Source of the DNA: Candidatus Zixiibacteriota bacterium
GTDB lineage: Bacteria > RBG-13-66-14 > B26-G2 > WVWN01
Length of the DNA: 43,676 nucleotides
Assembly (NCBI GenBank): GCA_011773985.1
Contig: WVWN01000065.1
Coordinates: 1-43,676 of the forward strand
Reading direction: 5' to 3'
Shown: positions 14,783-22,851 of the stretch, piece by piece
Position numbering within the stretch: position 1 is the first letter of the stretch
How the letters are laid out: the number at the start of each line of letters is the position of its first letter
Translations under genes and position numbers: made by a program
The notes under the pieces: model-generated
Told to the model about the DNA's origin: nothing
Seen by the model: the letters and a program-made list of their open reading frames with translations, nothing else
The model's database searches: none

Positions 14783-16654
14783 TTACTCCTCGTACACGGG
14801 CCGGAAGTACTGGATCCGGCCGCTGCCCGCGGCGACGTACACGATTCCGTCGGCGCTTACCGCTAAGAGGTCTACGCTCGTTAAAAGCTCCCCGTCGTAA
14901 CCGCGGAAAAAGTATTGACCGAGCAACTCGCCGTCGGCCTCGAAGTATTGGACCCGCGCCGCGCCCATTTCCCGGCCTTCGTCCACTACGAAAACGTTGC
15001 CCTCGGGACCGATCGCGATGGCACGAGGGGAATCGAATCGCCCGTCGGCGTCGCCGCGGGTCCCTAATTTTCCGAGTAAATCGCCGGCAGCGGAAAAGCA
15101 TTGAACGCGATCGTTTCCCGTGTCGGTTACGTAGACGCGACCGTCACGCCCTACCGCTAACCGCCCTATTCCCCAGAACTCGCCGTCGCCGACGCCGTGA
15201 GAACCCCACGTCGTAATTACCTCCCCTGACGGCGAGAACCGGAGTACGCGGTCGCTTATAACGTCGGTTAAGTATACGTCGCCTCGCAGCCCTACCGCCA
15301 CGTCGTTCCCGTCGCCGAGATTGTAATCGGAAAACCAACCGCCGATATATCCGCCGGCCGGCGTGAAGTATTGTACGTGTCGGCCCGCGGCGTTTATGCA
15401 CACCACCCCCTCGGCCGTAACGGCTAAGCCGTGGGGCCCCACGAATCGCCTTTCGCGCGTCCACTGATCGCTCGATTCGCCGACGAAGTCCCCCTCCGCC
15501 GTGTAAAATCGGATATTGCCCGAGGCCATCTCGACGACGTAAATCTCCCCATTAGGGCCCGCGGCGACGGCGTACGACGAACTGGCGGGACGAAACGCGT
15601 CGGAAGGTATGGCGTTCCACGAATACAAGAACTCGCCGCCCCCGGAAAAAAATTGGAGCTCGAGGTTCCGACCCGCCGCGACGATTACGGCGCCGTCGGC
15701 CGTCACGGCAACGTCTTCGGGGCAGTTAAACTGGCCCTCGCCGTAGCCCCGCTCCCCCCAACCGCCTAAGAACTCGCCGTCGGCCGTGAACCGTTGAATG
15801 CGGCAGTTGCCGAAGTCGGCGACGTAGACCGTACCGTCGCGAGCCACGGCTATAGCTTTGGGAGAATAGAACTCGCCGCCGCCGTCGCCCGCCGAGCCCC
15901 ACCGGCCCGCGTACTCCCCCTCCGGCGTGTAAAAGCGAACGCAATTATTTGATTTGTCCGTGACGTAGACCCGGCCGTCGGGCCCTACGGCTAGGTGCCT
16001 CAATTCCTCGCCGTACGTCAGGCCCGCGCCTTCGGCGCGCCACTGGCCTAGGTACTCGCCCGTCGCCGTAAAATATTGAACTCGGCAGTTGCCGGCGTCG
16101 GCTACGTAGACGCGGCCGTCGGGCCCAACGGCTACGCCGTTCGGCGAACGCAACTCCCCCTCCCCGGAACCTTCCGTGCCCCACGCGCCGAGGTATTCGC
16201 CCGCCGCGGAAAAGTATAGTACGCGATCATAGATATCGTCGGGGATGTAGACTACGCCGCTGGGCGCGACCGCCACGTCCCACGCCCCCGGGAAACTACC
16301 CGGCGGCCACCCTAGCCACGAACCTAAAAACGATCCCGTCGGCGTGAAAAGCTGTACGCGGTCGTTAAAGTAATCCGCGGCGTACGTCGTGCCGTCCGGC
16401 CCCACGGCGACGTCGGCCAGGTATTCGAACTCGCCGTCGCCCGTTCCCTTCCCGCCCCACTCGCCGACGTACTCGTAACGTACCGGCACGCGGACCTCCT
16501 CCCCCGCGTCCGCCGCCGCTATCAAAAATAGGCCAGACGCCGCCGTAACGCGTAGCGCAAACCGCGATCCCGCTCTCGTCAACCTAAGCCGGCCCTTCCG
16601 CCTGTACAGAAGACGCCACCTCCGCGCCGCCAACGCGACGACGTAATATAACAT
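14783..16654 (-). CDS. Large NHL-repeat protein (about 12 units), membrane or secreted
   Basis: 623 residues, twice the size of the other NHL proteins, so probably two six-bladed propellers in tandem. A basic N-terminus is followed by a hydrophobic segment near 35-48 ending ADA/GEE, a signal peptide or anchor without a lipobox. Units follow the pattern GEF-SP-AIAVARDGTVYVAD-NCRIQRF-GEFLGGW, and are more diverged from each other than in the plus-strand cluster (GEYLGQW, GEFLGGW, GDFVGES). It ends IQYFRPVYEE, with neither lipobox nor SLGRVKALFR tail, so it is the exception to the anchoring rule. The start codon is weakly supported. Confidence 0.8.
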   Translation of the reverse strand: MLYYVVALAARRWRLLYRRKGRLRLTRAGSRFALRVTAASGLFLIAAADAGEEVRVPVRYEYVGEWGGKGTGDGEFEYLADVAVGPDGTTYAADYFNDRVQLFTPTGSFLGSWLGWPPGSFPGAWDVAVAPSGVVYIPDDIYDRVLYFSAAGEYLGAWGTEGSGEGELRSPNGVAVGPDGRVYVADAGNCRVQYFTATGEYLGQWRAEGAGLTYGEELRHLAVGPDGRVYVTDKSNNCVRFYTPEGEYAGRWGSAGDGGGEFYSPKAIAVARDGTVYVADFGNCRIQRFTADGEFLGGWGERGYGEGQFNCPEDVAVTADGAVIVAAGRNLELQFFSGGGEFLYSWNAIPSDAFRPASSSYAVAAGPNGEIYVVEMASGNIRFYTAEGDFVGESSDQWTRERRFVGPHGLAVTAEGVVCINAAGRHVQYFTPAGGYIGGWFSDYNLGDGNDVAVGLRGDVYLTDVISDRVLRFSPSGEVITTWGSHGVGDGEFWGIGRLAVGRDGRVYVTDTGNDRVQCFSAAGDLLGKLGTRGDADGRFDSPRAIAIGPEGNVFVVDEGREMGAARVQYFEADGELLGQYFFRGYDGELLTSVDLLAVSADGIVYVAAGSGRIQYFRPVYEE

Positions 16655-16780
16655 TACCCGGGCGTCTCGGATATGATTAGAAAGGTAAAGCCGCGCCCGT
16701 AAAGAGCGCCGAAACGCCTTCCTAACGCCGCGCGCGGGCGCTTCCGCGCGTACGTCATTACGCCTAGATAACGGCCGTAT

Positions 16781-17761
16781 TCATAACCTTATGCCCCAGT
16801 GGTTTCTCTCGCGATATTCTGCTTGTCCTCTAATCGTCCGCTCCAACCCCGCCTTCGCCAAATCGGCGTCTAGTTCCGCATATCCTTTCGACTCAACTTG
16901 ATAAATGCGGTCGGGTATCGTCGTACTTACGTCGACGGCCCGTCCCCGCCAGTGCGTCGCGCCGCTCGTATCGCGAGCGTCACCGTCCCCGTACCGGTCG
17001 TTTACGACGTCGGTCCCCAACCGCCGGTAAGCGGACACTATCCCCACGCGCCCTGCGAGGTAATGGTCGTTCCTAAAGGTCTCGTACGTCGACAGTATTT
17101 TTTGAAAACTTTTGAGCGCCCAAGCTAAATCGCCGGAGCAACGGTAATAACACCAGTAGTCCTTTGGGTACTTCTTAAAATCGGAATCGTTCGCAACGAA
17201 GAACGCCTCGCCCCCGCGTGCGCCCGCGTAGTCTTCCAGGCGGTCGAACCCCTTCTCCCAACCCGCAATCATCTTCGCGTTAACGCCCTTACTTTTAAAC
17301 GTTCGCGCGATTATTTTAACACATTCCTTTCTTATCCCAGGCGTTTTACCCATTACTTTTAGATCTATTTTGTAGCCGTCGTACTTATCTTGGATATCGT
17401 ACCAATACTTCTGTTCGTCGGCCGTTGCCTCGGTTCGTCTTTCGCCGACGACCTCGCCGCCCGCCGCGGCGATCGCGGCCGGTTCGGCCCCCCGTAGGTC
17501 GACGCCCGTACGCGCGTATAGCCACCCGAGCAAGTTCTCGATCTCTTTTGGGTTTAGCCCCTCCTTATTTAATTCGTCGATAATGTAGAGCACTTCGAAA
17601 TACGCCGGCGCGTCGCCGCCGGTCAAATCGAACAGCTGCTTTAACAAATCGCCGGGGGGGCTTTCTCCTCGCGCCTCGTACGCCGCGAGCTTTTCTAAGA
17701 CACTTTGTAGTTCCGCTAGCCGCTTTACGTCGCCGCTTACCGTTAGCCTAAATCCTACCAT
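16781..17761 (-). CDS. M15-type peptidoglycan peptidase with novel N-terminal domain
   Basis: 326 residues. Residues 1-90 form a helical domain (KLAAYEARGESPPGDLL, EVLYIIDEL, TGVD) shared with the amidase at 19177. The C-terminal third carries zinc-peptidase M15 signatures: SAYRRLG (243-249), THWRGRAVDV with His270 and Asp277, and NHWGI with His321. Such enzymes cut D-Ala or L-Ala-D-Glu cross-links in peptidoglycan. There is no signal peptide, as for phage endolysins. The ATG at 17761 follows AAGGAG; the longer frame to 17995 is GC-rich read-through. A remnant of a helix-turn-helix gene lies just upstream. Confidence 0.78.
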   Translation of the reverse strand: MVGFRLTVSGDVKRLAELQSVLEKLAAYEARGESPPGDLLKQLFDLTGGDAPAYFEVLYIIDELNKEGLNPKEIENLLGWLYARTGVDLRGAEPAAIAAAGGEVVGERRTEATADEQKYWYDIQDKYDGYKIDLKVMGKTPGIRKECVKIIARTFKSKGVNAKMIAGWEKGFDRLEDYAGARGGEAFFVANDSDFKKYPKDYWCYYRCSGDLAWALKSFQKILSTYETFRNDHYLAGRVGIVSAYRRLGTDVVNDRYGDGDARDTSGATHWRGRAVDVSTTIPDRIYQVESKGYAELDADLAKAGLERTIRGQAEYRERNHWGIRL

Positions 17762-17764
17762 AGA

Positions 17765-17852
17765 CGCTCCTTCGTCGCCCGCGCGGCCACGGTCCCGCCG
17801 CCGCCGCGCCCCTCCCTCGCTCCCGCGCCCGGCGCCCGAGCTCGGCGCGGCA
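17765..17852 (-). pseudogene. Remnant of the excisionase-like HTH gene 3' end
   Basis: The minus strand reads GAGCTCGGGCGCCGGGCGCG and then GGAGCG, encoding ELGRRARERGRG. This parallels ELGRWVRERRRR at the end of the intact HTH gene at 20097. Same position relative to its hydrolase gene as the intact copy. Confidence 0.55.
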
Positions 17853-17870
17853 AAAGGATCCCGGAACCAT

Positions 17871-19055
17871 CTATTCCTCCTCAATAACTTTCCCGTAAGT
17901 ATCGTAAAGGACGCCGTTAACGCGCCGCGGCGAGAAGGAAGGGTTCCAACACGGACACCAACCTTCAGAGCCGAGCTGGAGCCGGTCGCCATCACTCCGC
18001 CCCAACGGCCTGAGGTAAAGGCGGTATTCGCCCCAAGGAAACTCCGAGGTGAATGCGACGGCCCCGCCGTCGGGCGATAGTACGGGCCCGGAATTTACGT
18101 AGTCTTCGATAACTTTAACGTCGGAGCCATCGAGTTTTACGATAGATATCGTCCCCGGGAATTCTTCCAGGTTAAACAATAAGGCCGAGCCGTCGCGGGT
18201 GAAAGAAAAGACTTCCGGTCTTTCGCCGCCGCGGACGAGGCAGCGTTCCCCGGTCCCGTCGGCGTTTATCACGAAGATACCGCGCCCATCGCCGCGCCGC
18301 GAGGAGAAGGCTATCTTAGTACCGTCAGGGGACCATACCGCGCCGCCATCGTCGCGTTCGTTTTCGGTAATCCGCGCTAATTCCCCACCATTCGAGCCGA
18401 TCACGCATATCTCTTCTTCGCCTTCCTCCCCCATCGTAAACGCGACGCGACTGCCGTCGTAGGAGAACGCCGCATCGTAGTTGCTCACGTTACCGTCAAC
18501 GAGCGGCGTCCGATCGGTCCCGTCGACGTTGACTACATAAATGACGTGCTTATCGCCCTCGGTTTGAGTGTATGCGACGCGCCGAGAATCGGGCGAGAAA
18601 GAATTAATTATGGCGTCATGGTCGCCGTCGCTAAGGCGTATTTTCCCCGAGCCGTCCGCGTTAACGACATACAAATCCGAGTGGCCACCGAACCACCCTA
18701 CCGCGCCGGTGTTCGTTGCCCGGTATATATCGGTCGGCATTGAGGAGTGGACGCGGTAGACGATCTTAGTCCCGTTAGGCGAGAAAACGGGATTACGCCC
18801 CGCAATCTCGAGCATAGCCCACCGCCGGCCGTCGAGGGCAGCGAGGTGGAGTCCCCATCCATCGTCGTAAACGATAAAGTCCTCCGCCCGCACCATACCG
18901 CCAACGTCTATTTGTACGCCGTTATCGACGACGTATTCGGGCTGAGTACCCGCCGCCAAGGCAGCGGCCTTACCGGTAGCATTAAGTACTACCCCGGCGC
19001 ATAAAACTGCTATCGGTAGCGCGATACTAGCTGTTCGGTAATAAAGATTGAGCAC
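17871..19055 (-). CDS. TolB-like WD40/PD40 beta-propeller protein
   Basis: 394 residues. A hydrophobic signal or anchor lies at about residues 10-36 (ASIALPIAVLCAGVVLNATG). Repeated PD40 motifs follow: NPVFSPNGTKIVY, INSFSPDSRRVAYTQ, DAAFSYDGSRVAFT, GAVWSPDGTKIAFSS, GPVLSPDGGAVAFTS, with DLYVVNADGSG-type strands between. TolB-type propellers work in the periplasm as docking proteins. The start is GTG with GGGAGG four to five bases before. It has neither lipobox nor tail and lies between the two hydrolase units on the same strand. Confidence 0.82.
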   Translation of the reverse strand: MLNLYYRTASIALPIAVLCAGVVLNATGKAAALAAGTQPEYVVDNGVQIDVGGMVRAEDFIVYDDGWGLHLAALDGRRWAMLEIAGRNPVFSPNGTKIVYRVHSSMPTDIYRATNTGAVGWFGGHSDLYVVNADGSGKIRLSDGDHDAIINSFSPDSRRVAYTQTEGDKHVIYVVNVDGTDRTPLVDGNVSNYDAAFSYDGSRVAFTMGEEGEEEICVIGSNGGELARITENERDDGGAVWSPDGTKIAFSSRRGDGRGIFVINADGTGERCLVRGGERPEVFSFTRDGSALLFNLEEFPGTISIVKLDGSDVKVIEDYVNSGPVLSPDGGAVAFTSEFPWGEYRLYLRPLGRSDGDRLQLGSEGWCPCWNPSFSPRRVNGVLYDTYGKVIEEE

Positions 19056-19176
19056 GAGGCCTCCCTTACAATCAACCGCTATGAATCTTCTTTCTTTAGC
19101 ATTTTAATAAAACTCCCAACGAGAAGCTACTCTAAACGAGGACCGGCTCCCCCTTTTAAGAATATAGAACTTGAAT

Positions 19177-20100
19177 TTACACGCCCCCCCAAGTAGCAAC
19201 CGCTTCTGCCATAGCGCAGCCAAGTTCTTGCTGGACACTTGGATTAGCCAATATAACGGCATCGCGGTAGTTAGTTACGAACCCTAGTTCGGGCAATACG
19301 CAATAATAACGTTCTTCGAACGCTTGTCTATCCATGCCATATTTACCCACTGCTTTATCGCTTCGCATTATCGCCCAAGCCGTATATTTTATACCGCGGT
19401 CTCGCCATTCCGGGTCGTGTCGCCGTAACGCCCCGAGGAGGTTTTCGTGTATAAGCACCCCGAGCTCGACCGACTTCGAATGTTCGCTGGATACCCACGT
19501 CTCCGTACTTCGTGCACGGGGGTCCGGATAGGCGTTAGCGTGTACGTCGACAAACGCCAACCTCGCCTCGGCGTTAGCGCGAAGCCTTTCGGCCGCCAAT
19601 TCCAACTGGGGCCCGATATTCGTTCGCGGGGCCAGGTGGACCTCCATCCCCGGCCTCCCGGCGAGGTTTCTATGCATAGACTCGCCAACAGCCGTCACAA
19701 CGTCGAACTCCTGGAGGCCCCCGACGCCTTCGGCGCCGGTATTACTACCGTCTGCCTTCTCGTAGTGCCCTTGGCTTACTATAACTATAACACCGGCCCC
19801 CGGAACGGGCGGCCTTTCCGAAGACCTTCGATAATCGACGCCCGTTAGTTTAGTCAGCCGGGCGTGCAAGCGCGCGACCTCTTCTTGGCTTAAAGCGGCT
19901 CCTTCGCTCAATTCGTCTATGATGTCCAGTACTTCCAAAGGCTTCGAAACGTCGCCGCCCCGCAATTCCAGCAACCGCCGTACGAGGTCGGTAGGCGGCC
20001 TATCGCCCCGCGCCTCGTACGCGGCGAGTTCGCCTAAAACGCGTTCTATTTCCTCGAGCCGCGCGAAGTTACCTTTCAATATTATCTTAAAACCTGTCAC
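19177..20100 (-). CDS. N-acetylmuramoyl-L-alanine amidase (Amidase_3) with novel N-terminal domain
   Basis: 307 residues. Residues 1-90 match the N-terminal domain of the M15 gene without gaps (RLEEIERVLGELAAYEARGD, EVLDIIDEL, TGVD). The catalytic zinc amidase follows: VIVIVSQGHY (His112), LQEFD (Glu131), FVDVHANAY (His187) and VLPELGFVTN (Glu271), all four family ligands or catalysts. It cleaves the lactyl-peptide bond of peptidoglycan. There is no signal peptide, like phage lysins. The GTG start overlaps the upstream HTH stop (GTGA) and has GAGGAA before it. Confidence 0.85.
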   Translation of the reverse strand: MTGFKIILKGNFARLEEIERVLGELAAYEARGDRPPTDLVRRLLELRGGDVSKPLEVLDIIDELSEGAALSQEEVARLHARLTKLTGVDYRRSSERPPVPGAGVIVIVSQGHYEKADGSNTGAEGVGGLQEFDVVTAVGESMHRNLAGRPGMEVHLAPRTNIGPQLELAAERLRANAEARLAFVDVHANAYPDPRARSTETWVSSEHSKSVELGVLIHENLLGALRRHDPEWRDRGIKYTAWAIMRSDKAVGKYGMDRQAFEERYYCVLPELGFVTNYRDAVILANPSVQQELGCAMAEAVATWGGV

Positions 20101-20309
20101 AGTTCCTCTTTGATTCCCCCCACCCGCCTCCTCCGTTCCCGCACCCAGCGCCCGAGCTCGAGCCGCGACGCGCGGACCTGGCCGCCGAGCTTGTAGGCCG
20201 GCAACTCGAGCTCCCGCGTCCACCGGCGCGCCGTCGACGTCGACACCCCCAGCGCCGCGGCCACCGCCTTCCAGCCGATGAGCGCGTCGTCTTCCCGAAC
20301 GCCGTCCAT
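20097..20309 (-). CDS. Excisionase-type helix-turn-helix DNA-binding protein
   Basis: 70 residues: IGWKAVAAALGVSTSTARRW is a helix-turn-helix, followed by LPAYKLGGQVRASRLELGRW, the wing and second helix of MerR/Xis-type (HTH_17) proteins. Phages use these as excisionases or small terminases. ATG at 20309. It overlaps the amidase start by four bases, so regulator and lysin are one operon; a broken copy of this arrangement precedes the M15 gene. Confidence 0.8.
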   Translation of the reverse strand: MDGVREDDALIGWKAVAAALGVSTSTARRWTRELELPAYKLGGQVRASRLELGRWVRERRRRVGGIKEEL

Positions 20310-20614
20310 ACCCGTACTCCTTCAGCCCTTTTAGTCCGCTTCGGCAGCCGCCACGTCCACGCGAGCGCCGTCACCGCGACCAGCTCCGCGCCCGAACTGC
20401 GCCTCGCCCAGCCGCCGCGCGCGGCGAGTTTGCGCGCCAGAAAAACGTACCCCCCGTCCACCCCAGCGCCGATAGCCGCGGCCGCCACCGCTCACCGCCG
20501 GGCCCTGAAACCCTCGAGCGTCATCACGATTACGGTTGGAGTTGCTTTAGGGAGAGTTTAACGGAAAGGAACACCGCGTCGCAGCCGAAATTACGTCCCC
20601 GCCGAATTTTCGGC
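20310..20614. other. Region without a supported gene
   Basis: A minus-strand GC-rich frame (20087-20488) reads AAIGAGVDGGYVFLARKLAA but continues out of frame through the HTH gene; I do not support it as coding. The rest is non-coding, with CCGAAAATT/AATTTTCGG-type A/T palindromes around 20585-20612. Confidence 0.35.
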
Positions 20615-20643
20615 TTGACTACGGCGTCAATTAAGGCTATAAA
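20615..20643 (+). promoter_or_regulatory. Promoter of the DUF3795 cluster
   Basis: TTGACT (20615-20620), 17 bases, TATAAA (20638-20643). The transcript would have a 5' leader of about 145 bases before the first gene; no structure was recognised in it. Confidence 0.65.
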
Positions 20644-20795
20644 TAACGGCGCCCATTTTTATTTCCCGTGTACTTGTATAACATCAAATCCCGAAATGTC
20701 AACATGCGTGCGGACGTAACAACAAATTAATAAAGAAATACTCGGGGGTATTAATTTACCGCCGCGAAAACGCCCCGACATGTAAAGGAGGAACG

Positions 20796-21332
20796 TTGAA
20801 AACACGCCACGATTCGTACTGCGGCCTGTACTGCGGCGCTTGCCCCATCCTGGCGGCGACAGTGAAGGGGGAAGTTGAGAAGAAGGCCGCGGAGTGGGAC
20901 CTGCCCGCGGACGACATCGTCTGTAACGGCTGCAAAACAAAGGTTAACGCTGGCATCTCCGCCGACTGCGTCATGAGGCTATGCGCGCGGGACCGCGGCC
21001 TCAACTTCTGCGTCGAGTGCGACGACTACCCCTGCGGCACGATCCAAACTTTCCAGCACGACAGGCTCCCCCATCACACGCTCACAGCTCCCAACCTGGA
21101 GGCGATCCGCGACCGCGGCGTCGACGCCTGGCTCGATGAGCAGCAGAAGCGATGGGCTTGCCCGGCGTGCAACACGTCTTCCACCTGGTACGAGGAAGAG
21201 TGCCGAAGCTGCGGCGGCGACCTCTACGACGTTTGCGCCGAGGAGAACGACTGGGCCGAAGAAAAGGCTCGCAGGGCGGAGGGCACCAGCGCTATTTGGA
21301 AGATACGTCGCGGAATTCGGCGCTTCCGCTAA
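20796..21332 (+). CDS. DUF3795 cysteine-rich protein, copy 1
   Basis: 178 residues, TTG start behind AAAGGAGGAACG. The N-terminal part has the DUF3795 signature YCGLYCGACP, then CNGCK, CVMRLCARDRG and FCVECDDYPC. The C-terminal part has a zinc-ribbon pair, CPACN ... CRSCGG. About 16 Cys suggest metal or Fe-S binding in the cytoplasm; function unknown. Ends with a basic helix (KIRRGIRRFR). Confidence 0.85.
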   Translation: MKTRHDSYCGLYCGACPILAATVKGEVEKKAAEWDLPADDIVCNGCKTKVNAGISADCVMRLCARDRGLNFCVECDDYPCGTIQTFQHDRLPHHTLTAPNLEAIRDRGVDAWLDEQQKRWACPACNTSSTWYEEECRSCGGDLYDVCAEENDWAEEKARRAEGTSAIWKIRRGIRRFR

Positions 21333-21397
21333 GGGGGACGCCGAGTTGGAGTAGGAAACTAAGCAACGCACGGGGGTTAATACTCAAGGAGGGAAAC

Positions 21398-21940
21398 ATG
21401 AAAACGCGCTTCGATTCGTATTGCGGCCTGTACTGCGGCGCCTGCCCCATTCTGGTGGCGAACGTGAAGGGGGAGGTGGAGGCCAAGGCCAAGGAGTGGG
21501 AGATGGTCGCGGCGGATATCGTCTGCCACGGCTGCAAGTCGAGGGTCACCGCCAACATATGCGCCGACTGCGTTATGAAGTTATGCGCCCGCGACCGCGG
21601 TTTCGACTTCTGCGTAGAGTGCGAAGATTACCCCTGCGGCTCGATCCAAACTTTCCAGCGCGACAGATTCCCCCACCACACCCTCATAGCCGTCAACTTG
21701 GAGACGATCCGCGACCGCGGCGTCGCCGCTTGGCTCGACGAGCAGAAGGAGCGGTGGAGCTGTTCCGCCTGCGGCACGCTCTTCACCTGGTACGAGGAGG
21801 AGTGCCAAAGCTGCGGCGGCAAACTCTACGACGCCTGCGCGGAGGAGGACGACTGGGCGGAGGACGGCGACCGCGAGGCCGAGGGCGCGCCCGAAAGCGC
21901 GTACTGGAAAATACGCAAGCGGCTCCGGCGGTTTCGGTAG
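21398..21940 (+). CDS. DUF3795 cysteine-rich protein, copy 2
   Basis: 180 residues, the closest relative of copy 1 (same Cys pattern YCGLYCGACP, CHGCK, FCVECEDYPC, CSACG ... CQSCGG and the basic end KIRKRLRRFR). The ATG at 21398 has AAGGAGGG before it; the longer frame from 21152 reads through copy 1 and is rejected. It lies 65 bp after copy 1. Confidence 0.87.
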   Translation: MKTRFDSYCGLYCGACPILVANVKGEVEAKAKEWEMVAADIVCHGCKSRVTANICADCVMKLCARDRGFDFCVECEDYPCGSIQTFQRDRFPHHTLIAVNLETIRDRGVAAWLDEQKERWSCSACGTLFTWYEEECQSCGGKLYDACAEEDDWAEDGDREAEGAPESAYWKIRKRLRRFR

Positions 21941-22004
21941 CTGCGCGGGGGTTTACGGTACGAGGTTGGCAGCAGCTTTTTCGAACGGCGAGATAGGAGG
22001 CGCC

Positions 22005-22496
22005 GTGGCCGAGCGGGAAACTAATTTTAATTACGGCGCGTACTGCGGCCTGTACTGCGGCGCGTGCGCCTTAATGGCCGCCACCGAGCGCGGCGAGGTC
22101 GAGAAGCTGCTGGAGAAGGAAGAGCCCGCGGCGTACACCGTCGAGCAGCTCACCTGCCACGGTTGCAAAACCGACGTCCTGGCCTCTTGGTGCGCCGACT
22201 GCGAGATGCGCCGCTGCGCCCGCGAGCGGGGCGTAGCGTTCTGCTGCGACTGCGCCGACTACCCGTGCGAGCACAATAATACGTTCCAGGCCGACCAGTA
22301 CGCGCACCACTCGGTCGTCCTGAAAAACCTCGAGGCCATCCGGGAAAAGGGCCCGGAGGCGTGGCTGGCGGAGCAAGCGGAGCGGTGGAGCTGCCCGTCG
22401 TGCGGCGCGCGCTTCACCTGGTACGAGGATAAATGCGACGCGTGCGACGCCGACCTCTACGACTGCCGCGCGGAGGAGAGGGACTTAACGGAATAA
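22005..22496 (+). CDS. DUF3795 cysteine-rich protein, copy 3
   Basis: 163 residues, GTG start four bases after AGGAGG. It has YCGLYCGACA, CHGCK, CADCEMRRCARERG, FCCDCADYPC and the zinc ribbon CPSCG ... CDACDAD. More diverged than copies 1 and 2 and lacking their basic C-terminal helix. The frame upstream of 22005 is not needed for the fold. Confidence 0.85.
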   Translation: MAERETNFNYGAYCGLYCGACALMAATERGEVEKLLEKEEPAAYTVEQLTCHGCKTDVLASWCADCEMRRCARERGVAFCCDCADYPCEHNNTFQADQYAHHSVVLKNLEAIREKGPEAWLAEQAERWSCPSCGARFTWYEDKCDACDADLYDCRAEERDLTE

Positions 22497-22589
22497 GAGG
22501 AGACCGGGGGTGAGGAGGTCAATCGTATTCAAGTAGGCTCGAGCCGGCGGCGCTCGGCCGCCGGCCTTTGCGTCGGCGGCGGAGGCTCG

Positions 22590-22829
22590 ATGAAGAAGAT
22601 TATATACGTCGGGGCGTTAGCGGCTTTTGGGGCGCCGGCGCTATGGCGGCGCCCGGGCGCTCGAGGGAGCCGGCCTCGCCGTCGCGGATGAGGAGTGCTA
22701 CGGCTGCAGCCTGTGCGTCGACGTCTGCGCCGAGGGTTGCATCGAGATGGAGGCGCGCGACTAGCCAGCCCGCCGCCTACCCCGCCTCCCTCGGCCGGTT
22801 GAAGGCGTTTTTTAAATAGGAGGAGAGAA
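22590..22829 (+). pseudogene. Chimeric remnant: signal-peptide start, ferredoxin C-terminus, then tail
   Basis: Three reading frames are joined. ATG at 22590, behind GGAGG, begins MKKIIYVGALAAFGAPAL, a signal peptide. Near 22636 another frame encodes GARALEGAGLAVADEE, then CYGCSLCVDVCAEGCIEME, and stops at 22764; this matches the end of the 4Fe-4S protein at 11720. A third frame then encodes YPASLGRLKAFFK and stops before 22821, so the TAG runs into the next gene's AGGAGG. Confidence 0.65.
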
Positions 22830-22851
22830 ATGAATCGGAATACTACGCGCG

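Noticed and set aside
20087-20488. Minus-strand 133-codon frame upstream of the HTH gene
   Set aside because: Its second half is the HTH gene in the wrong frame, and no recognisable motif or ribosome site supports the first half.
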